From assembly GCA_964194555.1 (NCBI GenBank), contig CAXMMT010000089.1, positions 1 to 45,560 of the forward strand: a stretch of DNA of 45,560 nucleotides. The letters run 5' to 3'. Positions 26,119 through 34,283 of this stretch are shown here, piece after piece (positions within the stretch are counted from its first letter, which is position 1; the number at the start of each line of letters is the position of its first letter). Source of the DNA: SZUA-217 sp964194555 (lineage in GTDB: Bacteria > Actinomycetota > Acidimicrobiia > Spongiisociales > ZC4RG35). The notes beneath the pieces were generated by a model. That model saw only the letters and a list, made by a program, of their open reading frames with translations, had not been told where the DNA came from and did no database searches. The translations under genes and the position numbers were made by a program.

Positions 26119-26823
26119 ATGTCACTCAGTGATTTCTCCGGCCGCACTGTCCTGGTTGTCGACGACGAACCGATGGTGAGGGAAGTGGTGACCACCTACC
26201 TGATCCGCGATGGGCTCGAGGTCACCGAGGCTGCGGACGGTGCTTCTGCGCTTCGAGCCTTCGAGAAGAGCCGACCCGACCTGATAGTGCTCGACGTCAT
26301 GCTCCCCGAGATCGACGGTTACTCGTTGCTCTCCGAATTTCGCAGCCGATCCAATGTCCCTGTGATCATGCTCACAGCCCGCGGCGAGGAGACCGATCGT
26401 GTGCTCGGCTTGGAACTGGGTGCCGATGACTATGTGGTCAAGCCGTTCTCCCCCCGTGAGCTGGCTGCCCGGGTCCGCACAGTCCTCAAACGCTCCGAAG
26501 GTGCAGGTCTTCCCCCCGGCTCGGTCGTCGAAGTCGGTGATCTCCGGATCGATCCGGGATCGAGGGAAGTCGAAGTCGATGGTCACGCTATAGAACTCAC
26601 GCCAAAAGAGTTCGATCTCCTTGTGTTTCTCGCCACTCACCCGCGCCAGGTGTTCGCCCGAAGCCAGCTTCTCGAACAGGTCTGGGACTCCAATACCGCT
26701 TGGCAGGACCCGTCGACCGTCACGGTCCACATACGTCGATTGCGTCAGAAGATCGAGTCGAACCCGGACAAACCGATGCGGATCATCACTGTTTGGGGTG
26801 TCGGATACCGGTATGAGACATGA
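26119..26823 (+). CDS. OmpR/PhoB-family response regulator
   Basis: A 234-residue regulator: receiver domain (about 8-125) with acidic DD pair at 15-16, phospho-acceptor Asp59 in LIVLDVMLP and conserved Lys in VVKPFSP; winged-helix DNA-binding domain (about 135-234) with LTPKEFDLLVFLATHP and TVTVHIRRLRQKIE. The start ATG 26119 is preceded by GGGGG and is preferred to the in-frame ATG at 26041. It overlaps the histidine kinase gene by 4 nt (ATGA). Signal and targets unknown. Confidence 0.95.
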   Translation: MSLSDFSGRTVLVVDDEPMVREVVTTYLIRDGLEVTEAADGASALRAFEKSRPDLIVLDVMLPEIDGYSLLSEFRSRSNVPVIMLTARGEETDRVLGLELGADDYVVKPFSPRELAARVRTVLKRSEGAGLPPGSVVEVGDLRIDPGSREVEVDGHAIELTPKEFDLLVFLATHPRQVFARSQLLEQVWDSNTAWQDPSTVTVHIRRLRQKIESNPDKPMRIITVWGVGYRYET

Positions 26824-28001
26824 GGATCGCTTTCGGCGCAGCAACTCTGGTGGTACTCGGCATAGGTGTCTTCAGTGTTGTCATGCAGCCAACGACTGCC
26901 GAGCGGATCGGGATCGGGCTCATATTTGGCCTGATGGCGGTTGGCGCAGCCGGTGCCGCGGTCTGGCTTCCCCGACTGGCGAGAGACAACCGGTCGCTCC
27001 GCACCACAGTCATGACCTTGTCGGTTGTCTCATTTCTGATCGTGGCTCTAGGAATGGTGGCCGCCGGCCAGCAGATGTTCATCTCGACCCACGACCTGAC
27101 GGTGCTCCTGATCGTTGTCGGCTTCGGTGTCGTGGCCGCGGCCGCCTTTGCGGTGCTGGTGAGCGGACCACTCACCGGTGATTTGACTCTCATCGCTGAA
27201 ACCGCTTCGGGCATCGCCTCCGGAGATCTTGGCAGGAGAGCAAGCATCAGCCGCTCGGACGAGGTCGGGGAGTTGGCGGCGGCAATCGATGGGATGGCGA
27301 TCGTCCTTCAGGAGGCTGAGTGCGCCCGAACCCGCGACGACGCAGTTCGCCGGGAGTTCTTCGCCGCCGTCGGCCATGATCTGAGGACCCCGCTGGCGTC
27401 GATGCAGGCTGCCATCGAGGCGATGCAAGACGGGCTTGTCGATGACCCTGATCGATACCTCAGCTCGATGAAGAAGGACACCGAGGCCCTTTCTCAGATG
27501 GTGGAGGACTTGTTCTTGCTAGCCCGCCTCGAGTCGGGTGTGATCGAAATGGATGTGGAGTCGATCGATCTGACCGAGATTGCCGACGAGGCCGTTGAGG
27601 TCTTCAGACCGCTTGCAGAGAGCAAGGCCCTGACGATCGTGCTCGAATTCGAGGATCGTGTGACGGCTCGAGCCACGCCTGAAGGCGTGGCTCGAGTGGT
27701 GCGCAACCTTCTCGACAACGCCGTTCGTCATTCACCTGCCGGAGGCGAGATTGTGGTCAACGTCTCCAACGGGGCTTTCGCCCAGGTGGTGGTGACCGAT
27801 GACGGTGAGGGTTTCGAAGAAGCCTTCACCGAACACGCCTTTGAGCGGTTCAGCCGAAACGACGATGTCCGCCGACGTGCCACCGGAGGAGCGGGTTTGG
27901 GGCTGGCCATCGCCCACCAGTACGTGTCCGGTTTCGGGGGCACGATCTGGGCCGAGCCCGGGCCGGGAGGCACAGTCGGCTTCCGACTTCCCCTGGTCTG
28001 A
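26820..28001 (+). CDS. Sensor histidine kinase
   Basis: A 393-residue membrane kinase, partner of the preceding regulator (4-nt overlap). Four predicted membrane helices (about 5-22, 33-50, 65-83, 95-117) with almost no extracytoplasmic domain, then a HAMP-like segment (120-165), the phospho-acceptor His186 in AAVGHDLRTPLAS, and the ATPase with N box VRNLLDNAVRHSP, G1 VTDDGEGF and G2 TGGAGLGLAIAHQ. The lack of a sensor domain suggests sensing within the membrane. A perfect 13-bp inverted repeat lies in its coding region. Confidence 0.94.
   Translation: MRIAFGAATLVVLGIGVFSVVMQPTTAERIGIGLIFGLMAVGAAGAAVWLPRLARDNRSLRTTVMTLSVVSFLIVALGMVAAGQQMFISTHDLTVLLIVVGFGVVAAAAFAVLVSGPLTGDLTLIAETASGIASGDLGRRASISRSDEVGELAAAIDGMAIVLQEAECARTRDDAVRREFFAAVGHDLRTPLASMQAAIEAMQDGLVDDPDRYLSSMKKDTEALSQMVEDLFLLARLESGVIEMDVESIDLTEIADEAVEVFRPLAESKALTIVLEFEDRVTARATPEGVARVVRNLLDNAVRHSPAGGEIVVNVSNGAFAQVVVTDDGEGFEEAFTEHAFERFSRNDDVRRRATGGAGLGLAIAHQYVSGFGGTIWAEPGPGGTVGFRLPLV
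27667..27696 (+). repeat. Perfect 13-bp inverted repeat inside the kinase gene
   Basis: CTCGAGCCACGCC (27667-27679), loop TGAA, then GGCGTGGCTCGAG (27684-27696). As RNA this is a very stable hairpin. It is in frame and encodes part of the linker between dimerisation and ATPase domains, so it may be chance or a translation or mRNA-stability element. Confidence 0.7.
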
Positions 28002-28044
28002 CAGCGGACCCGACACCATTGCAATCTGAGGCCTGAGCGGTTCA

Positions 28045-28338
28045 GAGCTCCGCGCTCTAGCCCACTTCGATGCCGAGGTCCTGTCTGCCGTCGGTCGACT
28101 TCATCGGGCCGGAGATCTCGCGGCCTCTCCGGCGTCGGATCGAATCGATTTGATGGCTGAGGCTCCAATCGAACGGCATCTCCTGGGGCCGCTCCTTCGA
28201 GGTGCGTGGCAACTCAGGCACAACCTGAGCCTGATGGACGCCCTCTAGGTGGAGTTGACGGTCCAACTGGGAGCGACGCTGGTAACCACCGACGCCGGTC
28301 TGGTACGGGCAGCGGACGCCGCCGAACTCATCTCATAG
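28045..28338 (+). pseudogene. VapC-like PIN-domain toxin relic
   Basis: The frame from ELRALAHFDAEVLSAVGRLHRAG through ERHLLGPLLRGAWQLRHNLSLMDAL and LGATLVTTDAGLVRAADAAEL matches a type II VapC toxin. The N-terminal beta strand with the first catalytic Asp is missing, and an amber TAG (28246-28248) replaces the Tyr codon usually found in DA(L)YVALA. No antitoxin gene is seen next to it. Confidence 0.65.
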
Positions 28339-28416
28339 CCCACATTCCTTTACGAAGTCCCCTGGCAGCCGAGTATCTTGTGCTCCTTACCAAGTGCCCA
28401 ATTCGAGGAGGATGTG

Positions 28417-29259
28417 ATGGCGAACATCGTGCGTGCCGCACTGGTCCAGACCGAGTGGACCGGCGACAAGGAATCGATGGTCGAAAAGCATGTCGAATAT
28501 GCCCGCCAGGCCGCCGAGCAGGGTGCCAAGGTGATGTGCTTTCAGGAGATGTTCAACGCTCCTTACTTCTGTCAGGTACAGGAGGACGAGCACAAGGACA
28601 CCGCCGAACCCATCCCTGACGGTCCGACCACCCAGCGAATGATCGAGGTGGCAAAGGAGACGGGCATGGTCTTGATCGTTCCCATCTACGAAAAGGAAGA
28701 CGACGGCTTTCTCTACAACACGGCCGCCGTCATCGACGCCGACGGCACCTATCTGGGTAAGTATCGGAAGACTCACATTCCTCATGTCAAAGGGTTTTGG
28801 GAGAAGTTCTACTTCCGCCCGGGGAACACCGGTTACCCGATCTTTGACACTGCCGTAGGCCGGATCGGCGTGTACATCTGTTATGACCGCCATTTCCCCG
28901 AAGGCTGGCGTGCCCTCGGTCTGGCGGGCGCCAAGATCGTGTTCAACCCATCGGCGACCAGCCGTGGCCTCTCCATGTATCTGTGGAACCTGGAACAGCC
29001 TGCATCGGCGGTGGCCAACGAGTACTTCATTGGTGCCATCAACCGTGTCGGCAAAGAGCCTTACGGCGACAACGACTTCTACGGCTCTTCGTACTTTGTC
29101 GACCCCAGAGGTCAGTTCGTCGGCGACCAGGCCAGCGACACCGAAGAGGAGTTGGTGGTACGCGACCTCGACATGGACACCCTCGAAGAGGTTCGCAAGG
29201 TCTGGGCCTTCTATCGGGACCGCCGCCCCGACTCCTACGACTCACTGGTCGCCCCGTGA
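28417..29259 (+). CDS. pydC: Beta-ureidopropionase (N-carbamoyl-beta-alanine amidohydrolase)
   Basis: A 280-residue nitrilase-superfamily enzyme that would hydrolyse N-carbamoyl-beta-alanine (or the thymine-derived N-carbamoyl-beta-aminoisobutyrate) to the beta-amino acid, CO2 and ammonia. The catalytic triad is Glu44 (FQEMFNAPYF), Lys118 (YRKTHIPHV) and Cys155 (YICYDRHFPEG). The ATG at 28417 follows GAGGAGG. It is the first gene of a four-gene operon with dihydropyrimidinase, which fixes this role over a general nitrilase. It overlaps the aminotransferase by 4 nt (GTGA). Confidence 0.9.
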   Translation: MANIVRAALVQTEWTGDKESMVEKHVEYARQAAEQGAKVMCFQEMFNAPYFCQVQEDEHKDTAEPIPDGPTTQRMIEVAKETGMVLIVPIYEKEDDGFLYNTAAVIDADGTYLGKYRKTHIPHVKGFWEKFYFRPGNTGYPIFDTAVGRIGVYICYDRHFPEGWRALGLAGAKIVFNPSATSRGLSMYLWNLEQPASAVANEYFIGAINRVGKEPYGDNDFYGSSYFVDPRGQFVGDQASDTEEELVVRDLDMDTLEEVRKVWAFYRDRRPDSYDSLVAP

Positions 29260-30548
29260 GACACGCCGAGCTCCTGACGCGTCACAGGGAGGTTCTGCCC
29301 TCCTGGATGGCGCTCTACTACGAGGACCCGATCTCGCTGGTCGACGGGGAGGGCCGTCATGTGACCGACGCCGAGGGCAATACCTACCTCGACTTCTTCG
29401 GAGGCATCCTCACCACCATGTCGGGCTATCGGATTCCCGCCGTGGTGAACGCCATCAAGACCCAGGCCGACAAGATGCTTCACACGTCGACGCTGTATCT
29501 CATCGAATCCCAAATCGAGCTGGCGGAGAAGATCGCCGGGTTGAGCGGGATACCGGACGCCAAGGTGTTCTTCACCAACTCGGGCACCGAGGCCAACGAC
29601 GCCGCTCTGATGCTGGCCACTCAGTATCGCCAGTCGAACCAGGTGCTTGCCATCAGGGGCAGCTACCACGGCAAGTCTCACTCGGCGGTGGCCATAACCG
29701 GGAACAAGTCATGGTCGGCAACCAGTCTCTCGCCATTCAACGTGACCTATGTTCATGGCGGCTACAAACTGCGGAGCCCCTTCGGTCATCTTCCCGACGA
29801 TGAGTTCACGCAGGCATGTGTCGACGATCTGCGTGATTTGCTCGATATCGCCACTGCGGGTGAGGTGGCGGCGATGATCGTCGAGCCCATCCAGGGTGTC
29901 GGTGGATTCGCCACTCCACCGGACGGGTTTTTTGGTGCAATGAAAAAGGTGCTCGACGAGCACGGGATCCTGTTCATCACCGATGAGGTTCAGACCGGTT
30001 GGGGAAGAACCGGTGAGCACTTCTGGGGATATCAGGCTCACGACATCATCCCCGACATTCTCACTTTTGCCAAGGGGCTGGGCAACGGTCTGGCAATGGC
30101 CGGCGTCGTGGCCCGTCCTGAGGTGATGGACTGTCTGAAGGCGAATTCGATTTCGACGTTTGGCGGTAATCCATTGGCTACCGCTGGTGCATTGGCCAAT
30201 CTCCAGTATGTGTTGGAGAACGATCTACAGACCAACGCCTACAAGGTGGGCAACCAGTTGAAGAACGGTCTTCACAACATGGCCGAGGAGGTTTCCGAGA
30301 TCGTCGAGGTGAGAGGCAAGGGGTTGATGATTGGCGTCGAGTTCGGCGACCCGGTCAACGGTGACCCCGACGCCAAGCTGACCGCCGACGTGATGGAGGA
30401 GGCCAAAGCCGAAGGCCTGTTGGTCGGCAAAGGTGGTCTTTACGGCAATACCCTTCGCATCGCCCCGCCACTTTCCATAACCGAGGAAGAGGCCAACGAG
30501 GGTCTCGAAAAGCTCCGCAAGGCAATCAACCGAGCAAGAGAGGAATAG
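29256..30548 (+). CDS. Class III aminotransferase for beta-alanine / beta-aminoisobutyrate
   Basis: A 430-residue PLP enzyme resembling AGXT2-type and beta-alanine aminotransferases. It would convert beta-alanine and 3-aminoisobutyrate to malonate and methylmalonate semialdehyde, the substrates of MmsA at 13877. Signatures: FFTNSGTEANDAALML, GSYHGKSHSA, ITDEVQTGWGRTG and PLP Lys273 in TFAKGLGNGLAMAG. The start is GTG at 29256, overlapping the preceding stop. Amino acceptor (pyruvate, glyoxylate or 2-oxoglutarate) cannot be read from sequence. Confidence 0.91.
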   Translation: MRHAELLTRHREVLPSWMALYYEDPISLVDGEGRHVTDAEGNTYLDFFGGILTTMSGYRIPAVVNAIKTQADKMLHTSTLYLIESQIELAEKIAGLSGIPDAKVFFTNSGTEANDAALMLATQYRQSNQVLAIRGSYHGKSHSAVAITGNKSWSATSLSPFNVTYVHGGYKLRSPFGHLPDDEFTQACVDDLRDLLDIATAGEVAAMIVEPIQGVGGFATPPDGFFGAMKKVLDEHGILFITDEVQTGWGRTGEHFWGYQAHDIIPDILTFAKGLGNGLAMAGVVARPEVMDCLKANSISTFGGNPLATAGALANLQYVLENDLQTNAYKVGNQLKNGLHNMAEEVSEIVEVRGKGLMIGVEFGDPVNGDPDAKLTADVMEEAKAEGLLVGKGGLYGNTLRIAPPLSITEEEANEGLEKLRKAINRAREE

Positions 30549-30551
30549 GAG

Positions 30552-31967
30552 ATGGCCAAGACATTGATCAAGGGTGGCACCGTTGTCACTGCTACCGAGA
30601 TGATGAGTGCCGACGTGTTGATCGACGGTCAGACGGTGGTCGCGTTGCTCCAGCCCGGCTCGATCGAGGTCTCCGCCGACACCGAGATCGACGCCTCGGA
30701 CAAGCTGGTCATTCCCGGCGGGCTCGACGTCCACACCCACATGGAGTTGCCCTTCGGCGGCACCAAGGCCGCCGACACTTTCGAGACCGGAACACGTGCC
30801 GCCGCGTTTGGCGGAACCACCACGATTGTCGACTTCGCCGTTCAGACCAAAGGTGAGTCGGCGATGGAGGGTTGGGAGGCGTGGATGGAGAAGGCCCGAG
30901 ACAACTGCGCCATCGACTACGGCTTTCACATGATCACCGGCGACATCAACGACCAGACGCTCAAAGAGATGGAGCTCCTGGTCCGCGAGGGTGTCACCAG
31001 CTTCAAGATGTTCATGGCATACCCGGGGGTTTTCTACGTCGACGACGGCCAGATCGTCCAGGCGATGCAGAAGGCCGCCGAGGACGGCGCCACCATCTGC
31101 ATGCACGCAGAGAACGGGATCGCCATCGACGTTCTAGCCGCCCAAGCCCTGGAGAGGGGAGAGACCGACCCGATCTATCACGGGATGGTGCGAAAGTCGA
31201 TCCTCGAGGGGGAGGCTACCCATCGGGCGATCAAGCTCGCCGAGCTCACCGGTGTCCAGCTCTACATCGTCCATCTCTCGGCCAAAGAGGCCCTCGACGA
31301 GGTGATCCAGGCGCGTGATCAGGGTCTCAACGTCTACGCCGAAACCTGTCCGCAGTATCTGTTTCTATCTCTCGACAATCTGGGAAACGGGTTCGACGGC
31401 GCCAAGTATGTGTGCTCACCGCCGTTGCGGGATGCCGCCGAAGGTCATCAGGAGCGACTGTGGCAGGGTCTGAAGACCAATGACCTCCAGATCGTCTCGA
31501 CGGATCACTGTCCGTTCTGCATGGGCGACCACCACACGTTTGGCACCCAGAAACAGCTCGGTCAGGGCGACTTCTCCAAGATTCCCAACGGGATGCCCGG
31601 TGTGGAGAATCGGATGGAGTTGGTCTACAACGGTGGGGTGGCCGAAGGCCGGATCAGTCTCAACCGGTTTGTCGAGATCACCGCGACTACCCCGGCGAAG
31701 ATGTTTGGGATGTATCCGAAGAAGGGGACCATTGCCGTCGGGTCGGATGCGGACATTGTGATCTACGACCCGCATGGCACCCACGTCATTTCAGCCGATA
31801 CCCATCATATGGATGTCGACTACTCGGCGTATGAGGGCTGGGAGATGACCGGAAAGGTCAAGAGCGTGCTCTCCAAGGGCAAGGTCATCATTTCCGACGA
31901 CACCTATCACGGACAGGCTGGTGACGGTGAGTATCTGGCACGCGAGTCCAGTCAGTACCTGATCTGA
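30552..31967 (+). CDS. hydA: Dihydropyrimidinase (D-hydantoinase family)
   Basis: Opens the ring of dihydrouracil or dihydrothymine. A 471-residue amidohydrolase barrel: metal His61 and His63 in GLDVHTHMELPFGG, carboxylated Lys152 in TSFKMFMAYPG, later His in MHAENG and IVHLSAKEALD, and Asp in STDHCPF. It lies 3 nt after the aminotransferase gene (AGGAG ribosome site) and 1 nt before the LLM gene. The DFAVQTKGES and DHHTFGTQKQLGQGDFSKIPNG segments match dihydropyrimidinases rather than allantoinase. Confidence 0.94.
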   Translation: MAKTLIKGGTVVTATEMMSADVLIDGQTVVALLQPGSIEVSADTEIDASDKLVIPGGLDVHTHMELPFGGTKAADTFETGTRAAAFGGTTTIVDFAVQTKGESAMEGWEAWMEKARDNCAIDYGFHMITGDINDQTLKEMELLVREGVTSFKMFMAYPGVFYVDDGQIVQAMQKAAEDGATICMHAENGIAIDVLAAQALERGETDPIYHGMVRKSILEGEATHRAIKLAELTGVQLYIVHLSAKEALDEVIQARDQGLNVYAETCPQYLFLSLDNLGNGFDGAKYVCSPPLRDAAEGHQERLWQGLKTNDLQIVSTDHCPFCMGDHHTFGTQKQLGQGDFSKIPNGMPGVENRMELVYNGGVAEGRISLNRFVEITATTPAKMFGMYPKKGTIAVGSDADIVIYDPHGTHVISADTHHMDVDYSAYEGWEMTGKVKSVLSKGKVIISDDTYHGQAGDGEYLARESSQYLI

Positions 31968-31968
31968 G

Positions 31969-32976
31969 GTGGACTTCGGCGTAGTCCTCCAAACCGACCC
32001 TCCGGCTAGCCGGGTGGTCGAGCTGGCGAAAATGGCTGAGGGTCTCGGGTTCAGCCACGCCTGGGCCTTCGACAGTCATGTGCTCTGGCAGGAGCCGTTC
32101 GTCATCTTCTCCCGAATCCTCGCCGAAACCGAGAACATGGTGGTGGGACCGATGGTCACCAATCCGGGGACCAGGGACTGGACGGTGCTGGCCTCTTTGT
32201 TCGCCACCCTCAACGACATGTATGACGGTCGGACCATCTGCGGGATGGGTCGAGGTGACTCGGCTTTGAGGTATATCGGGAAGAAGCCGACGACGCTGGC
32301 CATCATGGTCGAGGCCATGCAGACGATCAAGGCGCTGGTTGGGGGGGAGAAGATCACCTACAACGACACCGAGATCTCCATCCCCTGGATCGAAGACGGC
32401 GGCTGGGATCTACCGATGTGGGTTGCGGGTTACGGGCCGAAGGCGCTAGCAACCATCGGGACCCACGCCGACGGTTTCATCCTGCAATTGGCCGATCCTC
32501 AGGTGCTGGAGTGGACGATGGGAGCGATTCGCTCCGCGGCTTCGGAAGCAGGCCGTGACCCTGACGATGTGAAGATCTGTGTAGTCGCGCCTGCGTATGT
32601 GGGCGATGACATCGAGCACCAAAGGGAGCAGCTTCGTTGGTTTGGCGGGATGGTGGGCAACCATGTCGCCGACATGGTGCAGCGTTACGGCGACGACGCG
32701 TCGATGGTGCCCAAGGCCCTCAGCGACTACATCAAAGGTCGTGAGGGTTACGACTACGACCATCACGGCAAGGCGGGTAACCCGTCAACCGACTTCGTGC
32801 CCGATGAGATCATCGATCGGTTCTGTGTGCTCGGGACCGCCGAAGACCATATCGAGAAGCTGTCACTTCTCAAGGACATGGGTGTGGATCAGTTCGGTGT
32901 TTACCTGATGCACGACGACAAAGAAGCAACGTTGCAGGCCTACGGGGATCGAGTCATCCCGGCGGTCAACGGGTAG
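31969..32976 (+). CDS. LLM-class F420-dependent oxidoreductase
   Basis: A 335-residue luciferase-like TIM-barrel enzyme of the F420-type group (resembles the CPS_4043 family). GTG start at 31969, directly after dihydropyrimidinase. Signature-like regions: FSHAWAFDSHVLWQEPF, GDSALRYIGKKPTT and VAGYGPKALATIGTHADGFIL. No dihydropyrimidine dehydrogenase (PreTA) is present, so this could supply the missing reduction of uracil/thymine with F420H2, or carry out another oxidoreductive step; that role is inference. Confidence 0.9.
   Translation: MDFGVVLQTDPPASRVVELAKMAEGLGFSHAWAFDSHVLWQEPFVIFSRILAETENMVVGPMVTNPGTRDWTVLASLFATLNDMYDGRTICGMGRGDSALRYIGKKPTTLAIMVEAMQTIKALVGGEKITYNDTEISIPWIEDGGWDLPMWVAGYGPKALATIGTHADGFILQLADPQVLEWTMGAIRSAASEAGRDPDDVKICVVAPAYVGDDIEHQREQLRWFGGMVGNHVADMVQRYGDDASMVPKALSDYIKGREGYDYDHHGKAGNPSTDFVPDEIIDRFCVLGTAEDHIEKLSLLKDMGVDQFGVYLMHDDKEATLQAYGDRVIPAVNG
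32963..32976 (+). repeat. 14-bp direct repeat, copy 1 (3' end of the LLM gene)
   Basis: CGGTCAACGGGTAG ends exactly with the stop codon of the LLM gene. An identical copy lies at 33874-33887, with an XRE-nucleotidyltransferase module between them, a possible insertion scar. Confidence 0.6.
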
Positions 32977-32993
32977 GGCGTTACGACTGTCGA

Positions 32994-33497
32994 CTAATCG
33001 TTGGCCGACTCCTCCAGCGTGCGCCTCAGCATGGGCAAAGCGGCCCGGTCCTTCTCTCTACCAGTCGCTTCCTTGCTGCGGATCACGTCGACGAGCGAGG
33101 CAACCTTGACAAAGAGTTCCGGGTCGGTAGCTACTCGCAGATCGTCGGCGTCTCGCAAGAAATCGGAATACCCTTTGGTGCCCGCTGGTGAAACGACAAG
33201 ATCCAAGTCGCCGAATCTGGTAACCAGAGTCCAGACTATCGCCGACTCCAGTAGGGCAGCGTCGAATGGAAATGGAACACCCTCGGGCTCCGGAGCAGTT
33301 CTCAGTCGAGCGTCGAGCTCCTCGAGAGCCGATGCGAGTCTTTCCAGATTGGGTCGATCGATCGCCGGTGTGATGTCGACGTCCTGAGTGAGCAGTGGTG
33401 CTCCTCGGAGACGCGCAGCGATCCCACCGATGACGACAAAGTCGACGTCTCTTTCGACCAGGACTCGTAGGACGGAAACCGGGTCGAACTCAGGCAT
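32994..33497 (-). CDS. Nucleotidyltransferase of AbiEii-like fold, module 1
   Basis: A 167-residue minimal polymerase-beta-fold nucleotidyltransferase. The active-site pattern is complete: FVVIGGIAARLRG, then TQDVDITP (DxD) and the third acidic site DLDLVVSPAGTKGY; the family tail RSKEATGREKDRAALP is present. Relatives in toxin-antitoxin loci modify RNA or proteins. It overlaps the XRE gene by 8 nt and is probably the toxin-like partner. A second, homologous module lies at 34735-35579. Confidence 0.8.
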   Translation of the reverse strand: MPEFDPVSVLRVLVERDVDFVVIGGIAARLRGAPLLTQDVDITPAIDRPNLERLASALEELDARLRTAPEPEGVPFPFDAALLESAIVWTLVTRFGDLDLVVSPAGTKGYSDFLRDADDLRVATDPELFVKVASLVDVIRSKEATGREKDRAALPMLRRTLEESAND

Positions 33498-33801
33498 GGG
33501 ATGCCATCTCCATCGCCGATAGAGCGTTCACAGCCTCAACCATGCGTGATAGGCGCTCGTGAGGCAAGACCTTCAGCTCTCGTCGAATGAGGGTCAGGTC
33601 ATGGTCATCTGAGACCGACAGAGACACATTGAGGTCGAGCCCACACGCTCGAACTATCCGAACCACGGTTCGAAAGTCAGGTTCGGTCTTGCCTTTCTCC
33701 CATCTGGCGATGACCGGCTGATGAGTGCCGAGCAATCGGGCCAGCTCCCGCTGTGTGATGCCGGCGCGACGTCGTGCTTCGATGATCAGGTCCTTGCTCA
33801 T
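33490..33801 (-). CDS. XRE-family antitoxin-like regulator, module 1
   Basis: A 103-residue protein with an N-terminal XRE helix-turn-helix (ITQRELARLLGTHQPVIARWEKGKTEPDF, about residues 15-42) and a C-terminal helical tail. Overlapping arrangement with the nucleotidyltransferase is typical of an antitoxin or autorepressor. A near-palindromic operator candidate lies just upstream (33811-33850). Confidence 0.87.
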   Translation of the reverse strand: MSKDLIIEARRRAGITQRELARLLGTHQPVIARWEKGKTEPDFRTVVRIVRACGLDLNVSLSVSDDHDLTLIRRELKVLPHERLSRMVEAVNALSAMEMASHA

Positions 33802-33810
33802 GACAATATG

Positions 33811-33850
33811 ATACTAGTTCTGATATCAAGAAGATATCAAAACTAGTATG
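33811..33850 (-). promoter_or_regulatory. Inverted-repeat operator of XRE module 1
   Basis: Outer arms ATACTAGT (33811-33818) and ACTAGTAT (33843-33850) enclose two GATATC hexamers (33822-33827, 33833-33838). The region is AT-rich against the GC-rich background and lies 10 nt upstream of the XRE start, so autorepression by the XRE protein is likely. TTGATA and TATCAT on the minus strand could be promoter boxes. Confidence 0.65.
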
Positions 33851-33873
33851 AGAATCGAGCGGAATGTAGTTAC

Positions 33874-33887
33874 GGTCAACGGGTAGC
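33874..33887 (+). repeat. 14-bp direct repeat, copy 2
   Basis: CGGTCAACGGGTAG repeats the last 14 bases of the LLM gene (32963-32976), here in non-coding sequence just past the operator of XRE module 1. Confidence 0.6.
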
Positions 33888-33895
33888 TGTCTTTG

Positions 33896-34283
33896 TCACC
33901 AGACCGTGGGGCAAAAGGGGTAGTCCCGAATCTGATGATCTGGGGTGACGAGTAGTCCGCCGTGTCGCAGGGTCGTGGCGATGATCATCCGATCGGCCGG
34001 GTCACGTGGAGGGTCTCCGGCCAGCATGGTCGCCAGGGTCGCAATGTGTTGATCGATCGGTGCCGATTCGACGCCGTTTGACCGCATCGCTTCATCAGTC
34101 CAACGGTCGACAGGACGATCGAGTCGGATCCGCGATTTGGCGACGAGCATTCCCACCTCCCAAGCCGAGATTGCACTCACCAACCGGCTGGGATGGGCGT
34201 CGATGGTCCCCCGAGCGGCGCCGGAGAGTTGATCAGGATCGGTTTGTGAGCCAGATCCAGGTGGCAGTATCGAGAACTATCAA
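33896..34283 (-). CDS. vapC: VapC PIN-domain toxin, apparent single-base frameshift
   Basis: A type II toxin RNase. The N-terminal part LIVLDTATWIWLT (with catalytic Asp) starts at TTG 34283, overlapping the antitoxin stop; it then hits TGA. Removing one A from the TTT/AAA run at about 34244-34246 gives DPDQLSGAARGTIDAHPSRLVSAISAWEVGMLVAKSR, GDPPRDPADRMIIATTLRHG and LLVTPDHQI, a complete PIN domain. So it is either a sequencing error in a homopolymer or a recently inactivated toxin. The intact antitoxin gene precedes it. Confidence 0.75.
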
